NCBI GenBank assembly: GCA_963711455.1
Contig: CAVQEH010000010.1
Coordinates: 62,001 to 126,000, forward strand
Origin: DATFVA01 sp963711455
GTDB lineage: Bacteria; Bacteroidota; Ignavibacteria; Ignavibacteriales; Ignavibacteriaceae
Direction of reading: 5' to 3'
Length of the DNA: 64,000 bases
The notes below the pieces were generated by a model. The model was not told the DNA's origin and did not search any database. It saw only the letters and a program-made list of their open reading frames with translations. A program made the position numbers and the translations under genes. Shown here piece after piece: positions 45,156 to 53,800 of this stretch (its first letter is position 1; each line of letters opens with the position of its first letter).

Positions 45156-47591
45156 ATGAAAGCAACATTTTCTATTATCGTTTTGATTATTACAACAGTA
45201 AATGTTCCAGCACAAAATTTTGGCTGGCAGCAAACCGAAGGACCAGCAGGAGGTTATGTGAGAGCACTTGTCCACGATGCAAACGGGAATCTTTTTGCAG
45301 GAACTGATGGAGGTTTGTTTAAGTCCACTGATAACGGAGATAACTGGACTTTAAAAAGCGGTGACATCGGTTACTCGTATATTTATTCAATGGCGGTAAG
45401 TCCTAACGGAACTATTTTCGCAGGCACATTTTATAATAAAATTTTTCGCTCAACTGATGAGGGTAATTCCTGGACACAAATTGGTTCTAATGTATATTAC
45501 ATCATTGATGCAATGGCTGTTAAACCCGATGGAACCGTTTTTGCCGGAATAGAAGAGAGCGATGGTTCTAGCGGTGGTACGGTCTATCGGTCAACCAATA
45601 ATGGGGATTCCTGGACTGAAGTTAACAGTGGTCTGCCTGATGCAGCAGTATGGCAAATCCGTATAGATGACAACGGTTCGGTATTTATAGCTGAGATATA
45701 TGGAATATTCAGGTCTACAAATAACGGCACTTCCTGGACACAACTGACTAACGGAATCTCTATTACTGTTGCAAGCGATATTTCAATCAATCCTTTAAAT
45801 AATTATATATATGCCAGTGGGTATTCAAGCTCAGGTAATGCTATTTTCAGATCAACAAATGGTGGGGACAGTTTTACACAACTTACTTTTCCAATTGATA
45901 TTGATGCTCAGACTCTGGATGTCAGTCCCACAGGGCATTTATTTTTAGGGACGGTCCATTATTATTATCCATCTGTCAGTTATGGTATTTATCGTTCTAC
46001 CGATGACGGTATGACATTTACACAAGTTGATTCATCTGTTTCTGTTAAAAGATTTGCATTCGGAACATCAGGTCAGATATTTGCGGGCGGCAATTTAGGT
46101 GTTCATCTTTCTTCCGACGATGGTAATAGCTGGGAGTTAAAAGTCTCAGGAATGAATGGTGTTAAAGTTAATGTAATTGCTTCTGATATTTTTAGCAATA
46201 TTTATGCGGGTACAGGTAATGGTCCTTATCGTTCGACCGATTTTGGCAATACATGGGAATTGCTTGGAAGTCCTCTCCAACTTCGCTCAACAGCGGGTAC
46301 AGTTACTACATCAAACGGATATGTTTTTATCGTTAATGATAACGGGGGTGTTTTTCGTTCCACCGATTCAGGAGAAAACTGGACTCAACTTTCAATAAAC
46401 GGAAGTCTGAGTGCTATGTTTGCCGCATCAAATGATTATCTTTTTTTCAATGCTCCATACCAGGACCTTTTCCGTTCAACTGATTATGGGGATACATGGA
46501 TACCACAGAACTCTGGTCTTCCCGGTGATATTGTGGCTGAAGATTTTACCGAAAATTCATCGGGTACAATTTATATGGCAACTGAATTCAGCGGGATCTA
46601 CCAAACTGCAAACTATGGTGATTCATGGACTCCCTTCAGCAATTACACTGGTTATATTGATCATATAGCTTCTAATGGCTCCGGAGATGTCTTTTGGTCT
46701 ACCAGTGATTCATATTCAAATGATAATGAATTTTATCGTTCAGCAGACAATGGTTTAACTTATATGCAGCTTACTGTTGTCCCGGGTAACACAGGAGTGA
46801 TAAGTGATATTCTAATCAGCCCTGACCAGAATATATATGCTGCTGTTACTGAAAATAATTTAGGGGGAGTTTACCGATCAACAAATAATGGGGATACTTT
46901 TGAGCAGGTCAGTGATGGACTGACTGAAAAACAACTGACTTCGCTTGCTGTAGATGCCCAGAATCATTTGCTTGCCGGGACTACGCGCGGAGTATTTCGA
47001 AGTCTGCAAAATGTTCCGGTTGAACTTAATTCATTTACTGTCTCTGTATCAGGTAATGATGTATTTCTTAACTGGACGACGGCAACAGAAACAAATAATA
47101 AAGGTTTTGAAATTCAGAAGTCAACCGTCAGAAGCCAGAAGTCAGTCCCTGCAAAGTGGGAGGAGATTGGATTTGTTAATGGATCGGGAACATCTACAGA
47201 ACCTAAATCATATTCATTTACCAATAACAAAGTTTCCACAGGCACTTATTCATACAGGTTAAAGCAAATAGATTTTAACGGGAGTTTTGAATACTCTTCT
47301 ATTGTAAATATAGCCGTAAATATTCCGAATGAATTCAGTTTAAGTCAAAATTATCCCAATCCATTTAATCCGTCCACTCAAATTAGTTATACTCTTCCTG
47401 AAGATAAATTTGTAACTCTGAAGGTATACAATGCACTTGGACAACAGGTTGCCGAATTAGTGAATGAGTTTAATAAGGCAGGAAATCATTCAGTTTCTTT
47501 TGATGCAGCAAATCTTTCCAGCGGAATTTATTATTACAGGATTGAGACAGGTAGTCAAACATTAGTCAGGAAGATGCTGTTGCTTAAGTAA
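45156..47591 (+). CDS. Secreted BNR/Asp-box repeat protein with T9SS sorting domain (long paralogue)
   Basis: The 811 residues have a signal peptide (TFSIIVLIITTVNVPAQ), then about 13 Asp-box units (LFKSTDNGDNWTL, IFRSTDEGNSWTQ, IYRSTDDGMTFTQ, VFRSTDSGENWTQ), consistent with a large beta-propeller. The same fibronectin-like module and type A sorting domain (NYPNPFNPSTQISYTLP) as in the preceding gene follow. The last third is nearly identical in order to its neighbour, so the pair arose by duplication and repeat-number change. It is probably surface-exposed or secreted; the ligand is unknown. The stop is directly followed by a hairpin terminator. Confidence 0.92.
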   Translation: MKATFSIIVLIITTVNVPAQNFGWQQTEGPAGGYVRALVHDANGNLFAGTDGGLFKSTDNGDNWTLKSGDIGYSYIYSMAVSPNGTIFAGTFYNKIFRSTDEGNSWTQIGSNVYYIIDAMAVKPDGTVFAGIEESDGSSGGTVYRSTNNGDSWTEVNSGLPDAAVWQIRIDDNGSVFIAEIYGIFRSTNNGTSWTQLTNGISITVASDISINPLNNYIYASGYSSSGNAIFRSTNGGDSFTQLTFPIDIDAQTLDVSPTGHLFLGTVHYYYPSVSYGIYRSTDDGMTFTQVDSSVSVKRFAFGTSGQIFAGGNLGVHLSSDDGNSWELKVSGMNGVKVNVIASDIFSNIYAGTGNGPYRSTDFGNTWELLGSPLQLRSTAGTVTTSNGYVFIVNDNGGVFRSTDSGENWTQLSINGSLSAMFAASNDYLFFNAPYQDLFRSTDYGDTWIPQNSGLPGDIVAEDFTENSSGTIYMATEFSGIYQTANYGDSWTPFSNYTGYIDHIASNGSGDVFWSTSDSYSNDNEFYRSADNGLTYMQLTVVPGNTGVISDILISPDQNIYAAVTENNLGGVYRSTNNGDTFEQVSDGLTEKQLTSLAVDAQNHLLAGTTRGVFRSLQNVPVELNSFTVSVSGNDVFLNWTTATETNNKGFEIQKSTVRSQKSVPAKWEEIGFVNGSGTSTEPKSYSFTNNKVSTGTYSYRLKQIDFNGSFEYSSIVNIAVNIPNEFSLSQNYPNPFNPSTQISYTLPEDKFVTLKVYNALGQQVAELVNEFNKAGNHSVSFDAANLSSGIYYYRIETGSQTLVRKMLLLK
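47120..47147 (+). repeat. Heptanucleotide tandem repeat (4 units) within T9SS paralogue
   Basis: Units read GTCAACC, GTCAGAA, GCCAGAA, GTCAGTC. The array is at the position equivalent to 44582-44609 in the paralogue and encodes STVRSQKSV. The period of seven keeps the frame only in multiples of three units. Confidence 0.75.
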
Positions 47592-47672
47592 ACCGGCAGA
47601 ACCTTCAAGGGCAGCATCCTACAGCAATGTTCTTACCTTGAAGGTTAAAATCTATCTGCGCCGGTTTTTTTA
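47591..47672 (+). terminator. Nested hairpin terminator after T9SS gene
   Basis: The outer stem AACCGGC (47591-47597) pairs with GCCGGTT (47660-47666), which runs into a T tract. Inside it, AACCTTCAAGG (47600-47610) pairs with CCTTGAAGGTT (47636-47646), an 11-bp perfect stem with a 25-nt loop. It begins on the last base of the stop codon. The two-stem layout is more elaborate than a simple terminator. Confidence 0.78.
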
Positions 47673-47852
47673 TTAGAAAGTTTTTCCTAACTTATAACAA
47701 GTAAAAACTGAATTAAAAATTATCGCCGCTTCTAAATTACCGATCTGTTCTTGATTGTTGCGATAAATAGACGATAACTTTAAGTCAGCGGGAAAAACTT
47801 CTACCTCCCTTCTTCAAACTTCTATATAGAATCCCGCACAAAAGGAGACCTT

Positions 47853-47921
47853 ATGTACATTTTCAAGGTTAAACCTTTATGCAGATATTCTGCACTCCCA
47901 TCAGGGAAGAATTATCAATAA
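47853..47921 (+). other. Possible 22-codon leader ORF with palindromes, upstream of MDR gene
   Basis: This lies in the 369-nt gap before the oxidoreductase gene. AAAGGAG (47841-47847) precedes an ATG and 22 codons (MYIFKVKPLCRYSALPSGKN plus YQ) to a TAA at 47919. The same DNA holds AAGGTT-a-AACCTT (47865-47877) and TGCAGA-TAT-TCTGCA (47880-47894). It could be a short leader peptide or an operator/structured leader; neither is proven. The rest of the gap shows nothing further. Confidence 0.3.
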
Positions 47922-47960
47922 AATAATTTTCACTTGTTTCATCCATAAAGAGGAGTAAAA

Positions 47961-48944
47961 ATGAAAGCAGCCGTTTATAGAAAATATGGTCCGCCGGAAG
48001 TACTTAAAATTGAAGAGGTAGATAAACCAGCTCCAAAAGATGATGAGGTATTGATTAAGGTTCATGCGACAACAGTAACCGCTACTGACTGCACATTTCG
48101 AAAAGGAGAACCCAAATTTTCAAGATTATTTACAGGAATTAAAAAACCAAAAAATAAAACTCTTGGCAGTGAATTTGCGGGAGAGATTGAGGCCGTCGGC
48201 AAAGATGTAAAATTATTTAAATTCGGTGACAAAGTACTTGGTACAACTCCTGGTTATGGTTCTTATTCGGAGTACATATGTTTGCCTGTTGAAAAATCAA
48301 CACTTGTTAAAAAGCCTTCCAATAAAAGTTATGAAGAGGTAATTGCCTGCTGTGATGGTTTTTTAACCGCACTTCCATTCCTTCGCGATAAAGGGAAAAT
48401 TCGGGAAGGGAATAAAGTTCTTGTTGTCGGTGCTTCAGGTGGTGTTGGCTCGGCTGCGGTTCAAATTGCAAAATACTTTGGTGCAAAAGTTACTGGTGTT
48501 TGCAGTTCTTCAAGTGCAGATTTGGTGAAATCAATTGGGGCCAACAAAGTAATTGATTATAAAAAAGAAGATTTTACAAAATCCGGTGATACCTATGATA
48601 TTATTTTTGATTTAGTTGGAAAGACAACTTTTTCGAAGTGCAAAAATTCACTAAATAAAAATGGAAAATTTCTTCAGGCTGCAATTACACTCAAAATATT
48701 TCCTTCCGTTTTATTGACTTCAATCTTCAGCAATAAAAAAGCAATGATAATGGCAACAGGTTTAAGACATCCTACAGAAAGAATCAAAGATTTGAACTTC
48801 ATAGGTGAACTTCTTGAAAAAGAGAAAATAAAATCCATCATTGATCGAAAATATCCGTTTGAACAAATTACCGAAGCACACCGGTATGTGGATACAGGAC
48901 ATAAGAAGGGAAATGTAATCGTATCCATGAATCATCACAATTAA
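47961..48944 (+). CDS. Zinc-less MDR family NAD(P)-dependent oxidoreductase
   Basis: The 327-residue protein is an MDR-fold quinone-reductase-like enzyme. It has AAVYRKYGPPEVLKIEEV at the N-terminus, GSEFAGEIEAVGKDVKLFKFGD, and the NAD(P)-binding VLVVGASGGVGSAAVQIAKYFGAKV, written in parts. Zinc-ligand clusters are missing, so it is likely quinone-oxidoreductase type. An AGGAG precedes the ATG. It is followed after 24 nt by a DUF4386 membrane protein, a pairing suggesting a detoxification unit. Substrate unknown. Confidence 0.92.
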   Translation: MKAAVYRKYGPPEVLKIEEVDKPAPKDDEVLIKVHATTVTATDCTFRKGEPKFSRLFTGIKKPKNKTLGSEFAGEIEAVGKDVKLFKFGDKVLGTTPGYGSYSEYICLPVEKSTLVKKPSNKSYEEVIACCDGFLTALPFLRDKGKIREGNKVLVVGASGGVGSAAVQIAKYFGAKVTGVCSSSSADLVKSIGANKVIDYKKEDFTKSGDTYDIIFDLVGKTTFSKCKNSLNKNGKFLQAAITLKIFPSVLLTSIFSNKKAMIMATGLRHPTERIKDLNFIGELLEKEKIKSIIDRKYPFEQITEAHRYVDTGHKKGNVIVSMNHHN

Positions 48945-48968
48945 ATTTCAAAAACCAGGAGAAAATAA

Positions 48969-49688
48969 ATGACAATTAATTTTAAAGAGATATCACAAAA
49001 CAAAGCTGCTAAAATTGCAGGCATAAGTTACTTAATTATTTTTATTCTTGGCATTATAACTAATTTTTTTGTTTTCAGTAAAATGCTTGTTCCCGGCGAT
49101 GCGCAGTCAACTGCAAACAATATTTTATCCAATGAAATTTTGTTCAGAAGCGGAATGGTGAGCTGGCTGATAGTGCTGATAATTGATGTTATTATTGCAT
49201 GGGCGCTTTTTATTTTGCTTAAACCTGTAAATAAAAGTCTTTCTTTACTTGCTGCATGGTTCAGAATAGTTTACGTGGCAATCTTTGGTATTACCCAGCT
49301 TAATTTGTTATTTGTAATTATACTTTTAAGCGGCGCCGAATTCTTGACAGTATTTACCACCAATCAACTTGACGCACTCGTTCTGTTATTTCTCAATGGA
49401 CATAATTATGGATTCCTCATTGCGCTTGTATTTTTCGGTGTACATCTTTACTTCATCAGCTATTTGATTTTCAAATCAAGCTTCGTTCCTAAATATCTTG
49501 GTGTTTTATTACTATTAGCAGCGGTAGGCTATTTGATAGACAGCTTTGCCAATTTTCTATTGCCAAACTACTCCGACTACAAAACAATATTCATGATAAT
49601 TGTAGCGGTCCCCGGTATAATTGGCGAATTGGCGTTTACTTTGTGGCTTTTGTTTAGAGGTTCAAAAGTTGAACCGGTAATTCAGTAG
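48969..49688 (+). CDS. DUF4386 family membrane protein
   Basis: The 239-residue protein has six or seven transmembrane helices. Family-typical blocks are NKAAKIAGISYLIIFILGI, a loop with SNEILFRSGMVSWLIV, and ALVFFGVHLYFISYLIFKSS, with late GYLIDSF. DUF4386 proteins have no assigned function. The start follows CCAGGAG. It is 24 nt downstream of the MDR oxidoreductase, so the two are likely cotranscribed. Confidence 0.9.
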   Translation: MTINFKEISQNKAAKIAGISYLIIFILGIITNFFVFSKMLVPGDAQSTANNILSNEILFRSGMVSWLIVLIIDVIIAWALFILLKPVNKSLSLLAAWFRIVYVAIFGITQLNLLFVIILLSGAEFLTVFTTNQLDALVLLFLNGHNYGFLIALVFFGVHLYFISYLIFKSSFVPKYLGVLLLLAAVGYLIDSFANFLLPNYSDYKTIFMIIVAVPGIIGELAFTLWLLFRGSKVEPVIQ

Positions 49689-49749
49689 CCATTTCCTTTT
49701 TAAGAAATAAAAATTTAAGGGTAAGGGAAGCGCTAAATGGATTAAAATT

Positions 49750-50077
49750 ATGAAGATAGATTTGGTAATACTGATTTTAATTGTTTTGAATAGCTGCTAC
49801 AAGTATGTTCCACATAATATTATTTCTCACGATAAATATATTCAAATTGCGATACAACTATTTTTCTTCCGGACAGTGATTATTTCAACTCAGAATTTTT
49901 TTTAAAGATTTATACGGGAGTTGGATTAATTCAAGAGAAGAAGAAAACAGTATTATGAAAATATATAAAAAAGGGGATTACAAGGATTTTCCTCCCACAA
50001 GATTCAGAGGTCGAATTAATTTTTATGAAAACGGAGAATGTGAATACCCGTTATTGGTAAGGGGGATATTCCACTGA
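49750..50077 (+). pseudogene. Frameshifted small lipoprotein relic
   Basis: The start at ATG 49750 reads MKIDLVILILIVLNSCYKYV, a signal peptide with lipobox LNSC, then loses frame. A middle frame reads DTTIFLPDSDYFNSEFF. The last frame reads SWINSREEENSIMKIYKKGD and ends FYENGECEYPLLVRGIFH before a TGA at 50075. The three join as one lipoprotein of about 110 residues if small indels (runs of Ts and As) are repaired. I recognise only the general form of a small Bacteroidota lipoprotein. It stands alone between the DUF4386 gene and an aldo/keto reductase gene. Confidence 0.5.
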
Positions 50078-50125
50078 ATTAAGTAACGCTATATAAAGTA
50101 TACTGTTTGAAGTGACATTCTTTTT

Positions 50126-50953
50126 TTATCTTATTTCGTGCGGATCCATCGCCAGTCGGTAATTTTCATTCAGTGAGTTCAGCTTATTCATATCCTCTTC
50201 TTCAATGTTAAAATCAAATATGTCTGCGTTCTCTTTTATTCTCTCCTTGTGAGATGATTTGGGAATCGGGATAGTATTATGCTGAACAGCCCACCTTAAC
50301 ATTATTTGTGCAGGAGATTTGGAATACTTCTTTGAGACTTCCTGAAGTGTTTTATTTTTAAATTTATCAGCACGTGACAGCGGTGTGTAGCCCTCAAGTT
50401 TTATTCTTTCCTCTTTGCAGAATGAAAGCAGTTCTTTGTGATAATTAAAAGGATTAAACTCTACCTGGTTCACTACCGGCTTGGTTTCCGAGTTTTCAAA
50501 AAGTTCCTTTAAATGTCTTCTGGTATAATTGCTTACTCCTATTGCTTTTGCTCCGCCCTGGTTATAAATATCCACAAGTGCTCTCCACGATTCAAGTCTT
50601 AATCCTTCAATAGGCCAGTGGATTAAAAATAAATCGATATAACCAGACTTAAGCCTGTCAAGGCTTTCATCAAAAGATCGTTTGGATTTATCGAACCCAT
50701 GCTGGTTGTTATCGAGCTTTGTTGTAATAAATATTTCCTTACGTGGAATGCCGCTTTTTTTAATTGCTTCGCCAACATAATCCTCGTTATCATACATCTG
50801 TGCTGTATCGATTAACCTGTATCCTGCTTCAAGTGCAGCTAATACGGATTCTATAACTGTTTTTTCATCTCTTAACTGGTAAGTGCCGAAACCAAATACC
50901 GGTATTTCTGTTTCATTGTTTAGTTTAACCCTGCTGTTAAGATTCAGATTCAT
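50126..50953 (-). CDS. Aldo/keto reductase (second copy)
   Basis: The 275-residue protein is a paralogue of the reductase at 41907-42728, with the same tetrad elements LIDTAQMYDNE, ITTKLDN and LIHWPIEG, and the nucleotide-binding IPKSSHKERI. It shares GYTPLSRA versus AYSPLARA and SPAQIMLRWAVQHN versus SPAQLMIRWSLQHN with it. The ATG is at 50953. Both copies are on the minus strand, 7.4 kb apart, in an oxidoreductase-rich stretch. Substrate unknown. Confidence 0.93.
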   Translation of the reverse strand: MNLNLNSRVKLNNETEIPVFGFGTYQLRDEKTVIESVLAALEAGYRLIDTAQMYDNEDYVGEAIKKSGIPRKEIFITTKLDNNQHGFDKSKRSFDESLDRLKSGYIDLFLIHWPIEGLRLESWRALVDIYNQGGAKAIGVSNYTRRHLKELFENSETKPVVNQVEFNPFNYHKELLSFCKEERIKLEGYTPLSRADKFKNKTLQEVSKKYSKSPAQIMLRWAVQHNTIPIPKSSHKERIKENADIFDFNIEEEDMNKLNSLNENYRLAMDPHEIR

Positions 50954-51092
50954 TATATCACCATTTTGTTTTTAAACAACTTCGCAAAAAGAAATGAAAG
51001 AATCTAAAGTATGTCTTTAGAATCACATTTGGAAATGTAGTTAGTACCGTTTTATGGAACCGTTAAAAATTATTTCGACAATCCTTTTCTAA

Positions 51093-51302
51093 CTAAAGGC
51101 TTATTTCGAAACCTAATTCTAAAAATTGTCCGTAATCCTTAAGTATCCGGTCCCCGATGTAATTATTTTCTTCAAGTACATATTTTGATAATGTGTGGCT
51201 GCGGATTGATTTAATTTCCTTTTCATCATCTGGATTTATTTTTATAACCCTGTAAATTGTCGTTTTATAAGGTTTGGATATAAGATTATTTCTAGAAAAC
51301 GT
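51093..51302 (-). pseudogene. Start-less coding-like frame downstream of TauE/SafE gene
   Basis: A minus-strand open frame of about 69 codons has no ATG, GTG or TTG. It reads LISKPYKTTIYRVIKIN, DEKEIKSIRSHTLSKYV and YIGDRILKDYGQFLELGFE. It overlaps the end of the exporter gene by 11 nt. It looks like an eroded gene or an unannotated start; I recognise no family. Confidence 0.35.
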
Positions 51303-52041
51303 TTAACAGCTTTAAAGCCATAATAAAGATTGCAATAACAAGAACAATTTTAATTAATTTTTCACCCTTCTTAACGGACAACTTAGCAGACCACCAGCCG
51401 CCTAATGCTGTTCCGGTTCCAAGAACTATTCCCCAGAACCAGTTAACATTTCCTGTGAAAGCGAAAATTAAAAGTGCCGGAAGCGTGAAAACAAGTACAA
51501 TAAAAACTTTATGCATATTAACATACACAAGATTAAGCTTCATCAGATGCTGAAGTGCTGCCATAATCATAAAACCTACCCCGACCTGAAGGAAACCTCC
51601 GTAAAACCCTATTCCGAACATTGAAAGATAGACCGACCAGGAAATTTTCTGGCTGGCTTCACCTTCAACAGTATTTTTTGCTTTTGGAAGAAACATTGAA
51701 ATTATTATTCCTATCATAACTACTCCAAGTATTTTTTGGAATAGCTGATCATTTAACTTAACAGCTAAAAATGCACCTGCAATTGCCCCGGGAAGTGTGA
51801 GTAAAGAAAGTTTCAGACTTAATTTGAACTGGCTGAATTTCGATCTCTTAAAAGAATAAATTGCAGCAATATTCTGCATCAATATACCGACCCTGTTTGT
51901 ACCATTCGCAACTGCAGCATCAAGACCAAGAAAAATCAGCATAGGGAGAGTAAGAGTTGAACCCCCGCCTGCACCTACATTTATAAATCCTGATATGAAA
52001 GCGATGATAAACAATAGTATAACCGAGGTGATTTCTGACAA
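51292..52041 (-). CDS. TauE/SafE family sulfite/anion exporter
   Basis: This 249-residue inner-membrane protein has about eight helices with the family blocks FISGFINVGAGGGSTLTLPMLIFLG (shown as GFINVGAGGGSTLTLPML) and GFYGGFLQVGVGFMIM, the two TauE/SafE half-repeats. I chose TTG at 52041 (MSEITSVILLFIIAF) because AGGA sits about 9 nt before it and homologues start there; a longer reading reaches 52083. It may export sulfite, sulfonates or other anions. No sulfur gene is adjacent. Confidence 0.85.
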   Translation of the reverse strand: MSEITSVILLFIIAFISGFINVGAGGGSTLTLPMLIFLGLDAAVANGTNRVGILMQNIAAIYSFKRSKFSQFKLSLKLSLLTLPGAIAGAFLAVKLNDQLFQKILGVVMIGIIISMFLPKAKNTVEGEASQKISWSVYLSMFGIGFYGGFLQVGVGFMIMAALQHLMKLNLVYVNMHKVFIVLVFTLPALLIFAFTGNVNWFWGIVLGTGTALGGWWSAKLSVKKGEKLIKIVLVIAIFIMALKLLNVF

Positions 52042-52163
52042 TCTTAAATCCTGTTTTTTTTGAAGTGAAATATACAACACCAACAGCTTATCTTAAAAAA
52101 ATTATTTTTCAACTGTGAAAGCGGAAAAATTCCGGAAAAATTATTTAATAAAAAGGTGAGTAA

Positions 52164-52697
52164 ATGAAATTAATGAATTTGATTTTTTTGATTGCAGCAG
52201 TATCATTATTAAGCATTGTTTCTTATGCACAGGTAAATTATGCGTCCTGGGCAAATTTAAGGCAGAATTTGCCGGACGGAGTTGCAATCAGCTATGAAAA
52301 TATGAAGTTAAATACACCGGATAAGAATATGGTTGAGTTACCTGCTTATCCCGGTGCCAAAATAGTTGCTACCTCACAAGAAACTGGAAGTGTGAATGAA
52401 AGCCAAAAGCCTAAGTTTGCAACTATAACTTTGATAAGTAATGAGTCTGCAGAAAAAATTATAGGTTTTTATAGAGATTTAATAACAGAATATCCCGGAT
52501 GGCATTGGGATAATAATATTAAAATATTTTATAAGGATAACTTGCAGGAAGCATTAAAAGGACGGGCACCGTATATTCAGGTTACCCAACTAAATACAAT
52601 AGAACCTGATTTAAAGTATGTTACATCAAAAGTACTTACAAATGCTGTCTCCAAAATAGTAGTATCCTATAACCCTGCAGGTTTTAGTGCAAGTTAA
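52164..52697 (+). CDS. Exported hypothetical protein
   Basis: I do not recognise it. The 177 residues start with a signal peptide (LIFLIAAVSLLSIVSYAQ). The mature part contains LPAYPGAKIVATSQETG, ATITLISNESAEKIIGFYRDL and YPGWHWDNNIKIFYKDN, a compact mixed fold seen in small exported proteins with an FYR-D-x-x-x-Y-P-G pattern. The ATG follows AAAGGTGAG. Its 3' end overlaps the convergent RNase Z-like gene by 4 nt. Function is unknown. Confidence 0.68.
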   Translation: MKLMNLIFLIAAVSLLSIVSYAQVNYASWANLRQNLPDGVAISYENMKLNTPDKNMVELPAYPGAKIVATSQETGSVNESQKPKFATITLISNESAEKIIGFYRDLITEYPGWHWDNNIKIFYKDNLQEALKGRAPYIQVTQLNTIEPDLKYVTSKVLTNAVSKIVVSYNPAGFSAS

Positions 52698-53704
52698 TAT
52701 TTTATTTCCCACTCAAAAGGAAAGTGAGTGCCCGGAAATATTTCACGGGCTTCTTTAATTAGAGAAGCATAATCCTTTGCCCTGTATCTATCGGAAATGT
52801 GAAAGAGAATTAATTTCTTTGCTTTTATTGCCTTTGCGATTTGGGCTGCCTGTTTAGCTGTAAGGTGATAATTCTTTTTAGCAAATATTTTTTCAGAAGC
52901 CATATACTGGCTTTCGCAAATCAGTATATTGCAATCTTTAAAAACTTTTTTGATTTTATCAGATGTTTCTTTCCCGTAAATAAAATCCGTGAGATATCCA
53001 ATACTTTCTCCTTCCTTTCTTTCAAGAAGCTTCTCCTTCAGAGCTTTTAATTTATAAGATTTATTACCAACCAAAATTTCTTCTGCAGAATTGCCTGAAA
53101 GATTTCTTACCTTTTCAAGCCACGATCCCGGTGTAAGTCCTGTTTTTCTCAAAGCATCTTTGTTAATATTAACAGAAGGTTTTTCTTTAACAAAATAAGC
53201 TGCAGACGGAATTATATGATTAAGAAATGTTACTTTAACAGAAAAATCAGGATTATCAACAATTAAATTTTTAAATGATTTGTATTTCACAGGGTTCTTG
53301 ACCGAGTATCCATCGGATGTTTTAAATAAGAATGTTGATAATTTTTTTTCATCCGCCTCTGTAACATACCACAGACCGGGAACATCTTTTACCAGGTTCC
53401 ATTTGAACCCGCGCAACCTGTTATGAATTAGTTCAACTGTATCAGCTGGTCCGTAGATGTAAATTGGTTTTTTCTCCCTGTCATAATTTCTGCGGAAGAA
53501 ATAATCAAACCCTGCTATGTGATCGATATGCAGATGAGAAAGGAAAAGGAAATCAATTGATTTAATATCGTGTTGATTTAAATCCCTCAGGATATTTTCG
53601 CCACAATCGAAAAGGAGACGATAAACCCTGGTCCCGCTGTTAATCCAGATCATCAAACCATTATCCCAACCCGGTTTACCCAGCACCCGGAAACTTATAC
53701 TCAT
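52694..53704 (-). CDS. RNase Z-like metallo-beta-lactamase-fold hydrolase
   Basis: The 336-residue protein has the metallo-beta-lactamase motif SHLHIDHIAGFDYFF (His57-His62) and downstream His/Asp ligands (ICESQYM, KNYHLTAKQAA, LFHISDRY), in the order of RNase Z/ElaC. The AKAIKAKKLILFHISDRY block resembles tRNase Z, though the flexible arm is divergent. It could be 3' tRNA processing or a related hydrolase. It converges with the exported hypothetical gene (4-nt overlap). It starts with ATG at 53704. Confidence 0.85.
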   Translation of the reverse strand: MSISFRVLGKPGWDNGLMIWINSGTRVYRLLFDCGENILRDLNQHDIKSIDFLFLSHLHIDHIAGFDYFFRRNYDREKKPIYIYGPADTVELIHNRLRGFKWNLVKDVPGLWYVTEADEKKLSTFLFKTSDGYSVKNPVKYKSFKNLIVDNPDFSVKVTFLNHIIPSAAYFVKEKPSVNINKDALRKTGLTPGSWLEKVRNLSGNSAEEILVGNKSYKLKALKEKLLERKEGESIGYLTDFIYGKETSDKIKKVFKDCNILICESQYMASEKIFAKKNYHLTAKQAAQIAKAIKAKKLILFHISDRYRAKDYASLIKEAREIFPGTHFPFEWEIKY

Positions 53705-53800
53705 TTTTTACGATATTATCTTATTAAAAAGAAAATTCTTTATTTTAATTTGTTATTAAAATATAAAATAATTCATTATAAAGATTTGATAAGGCGGGCT

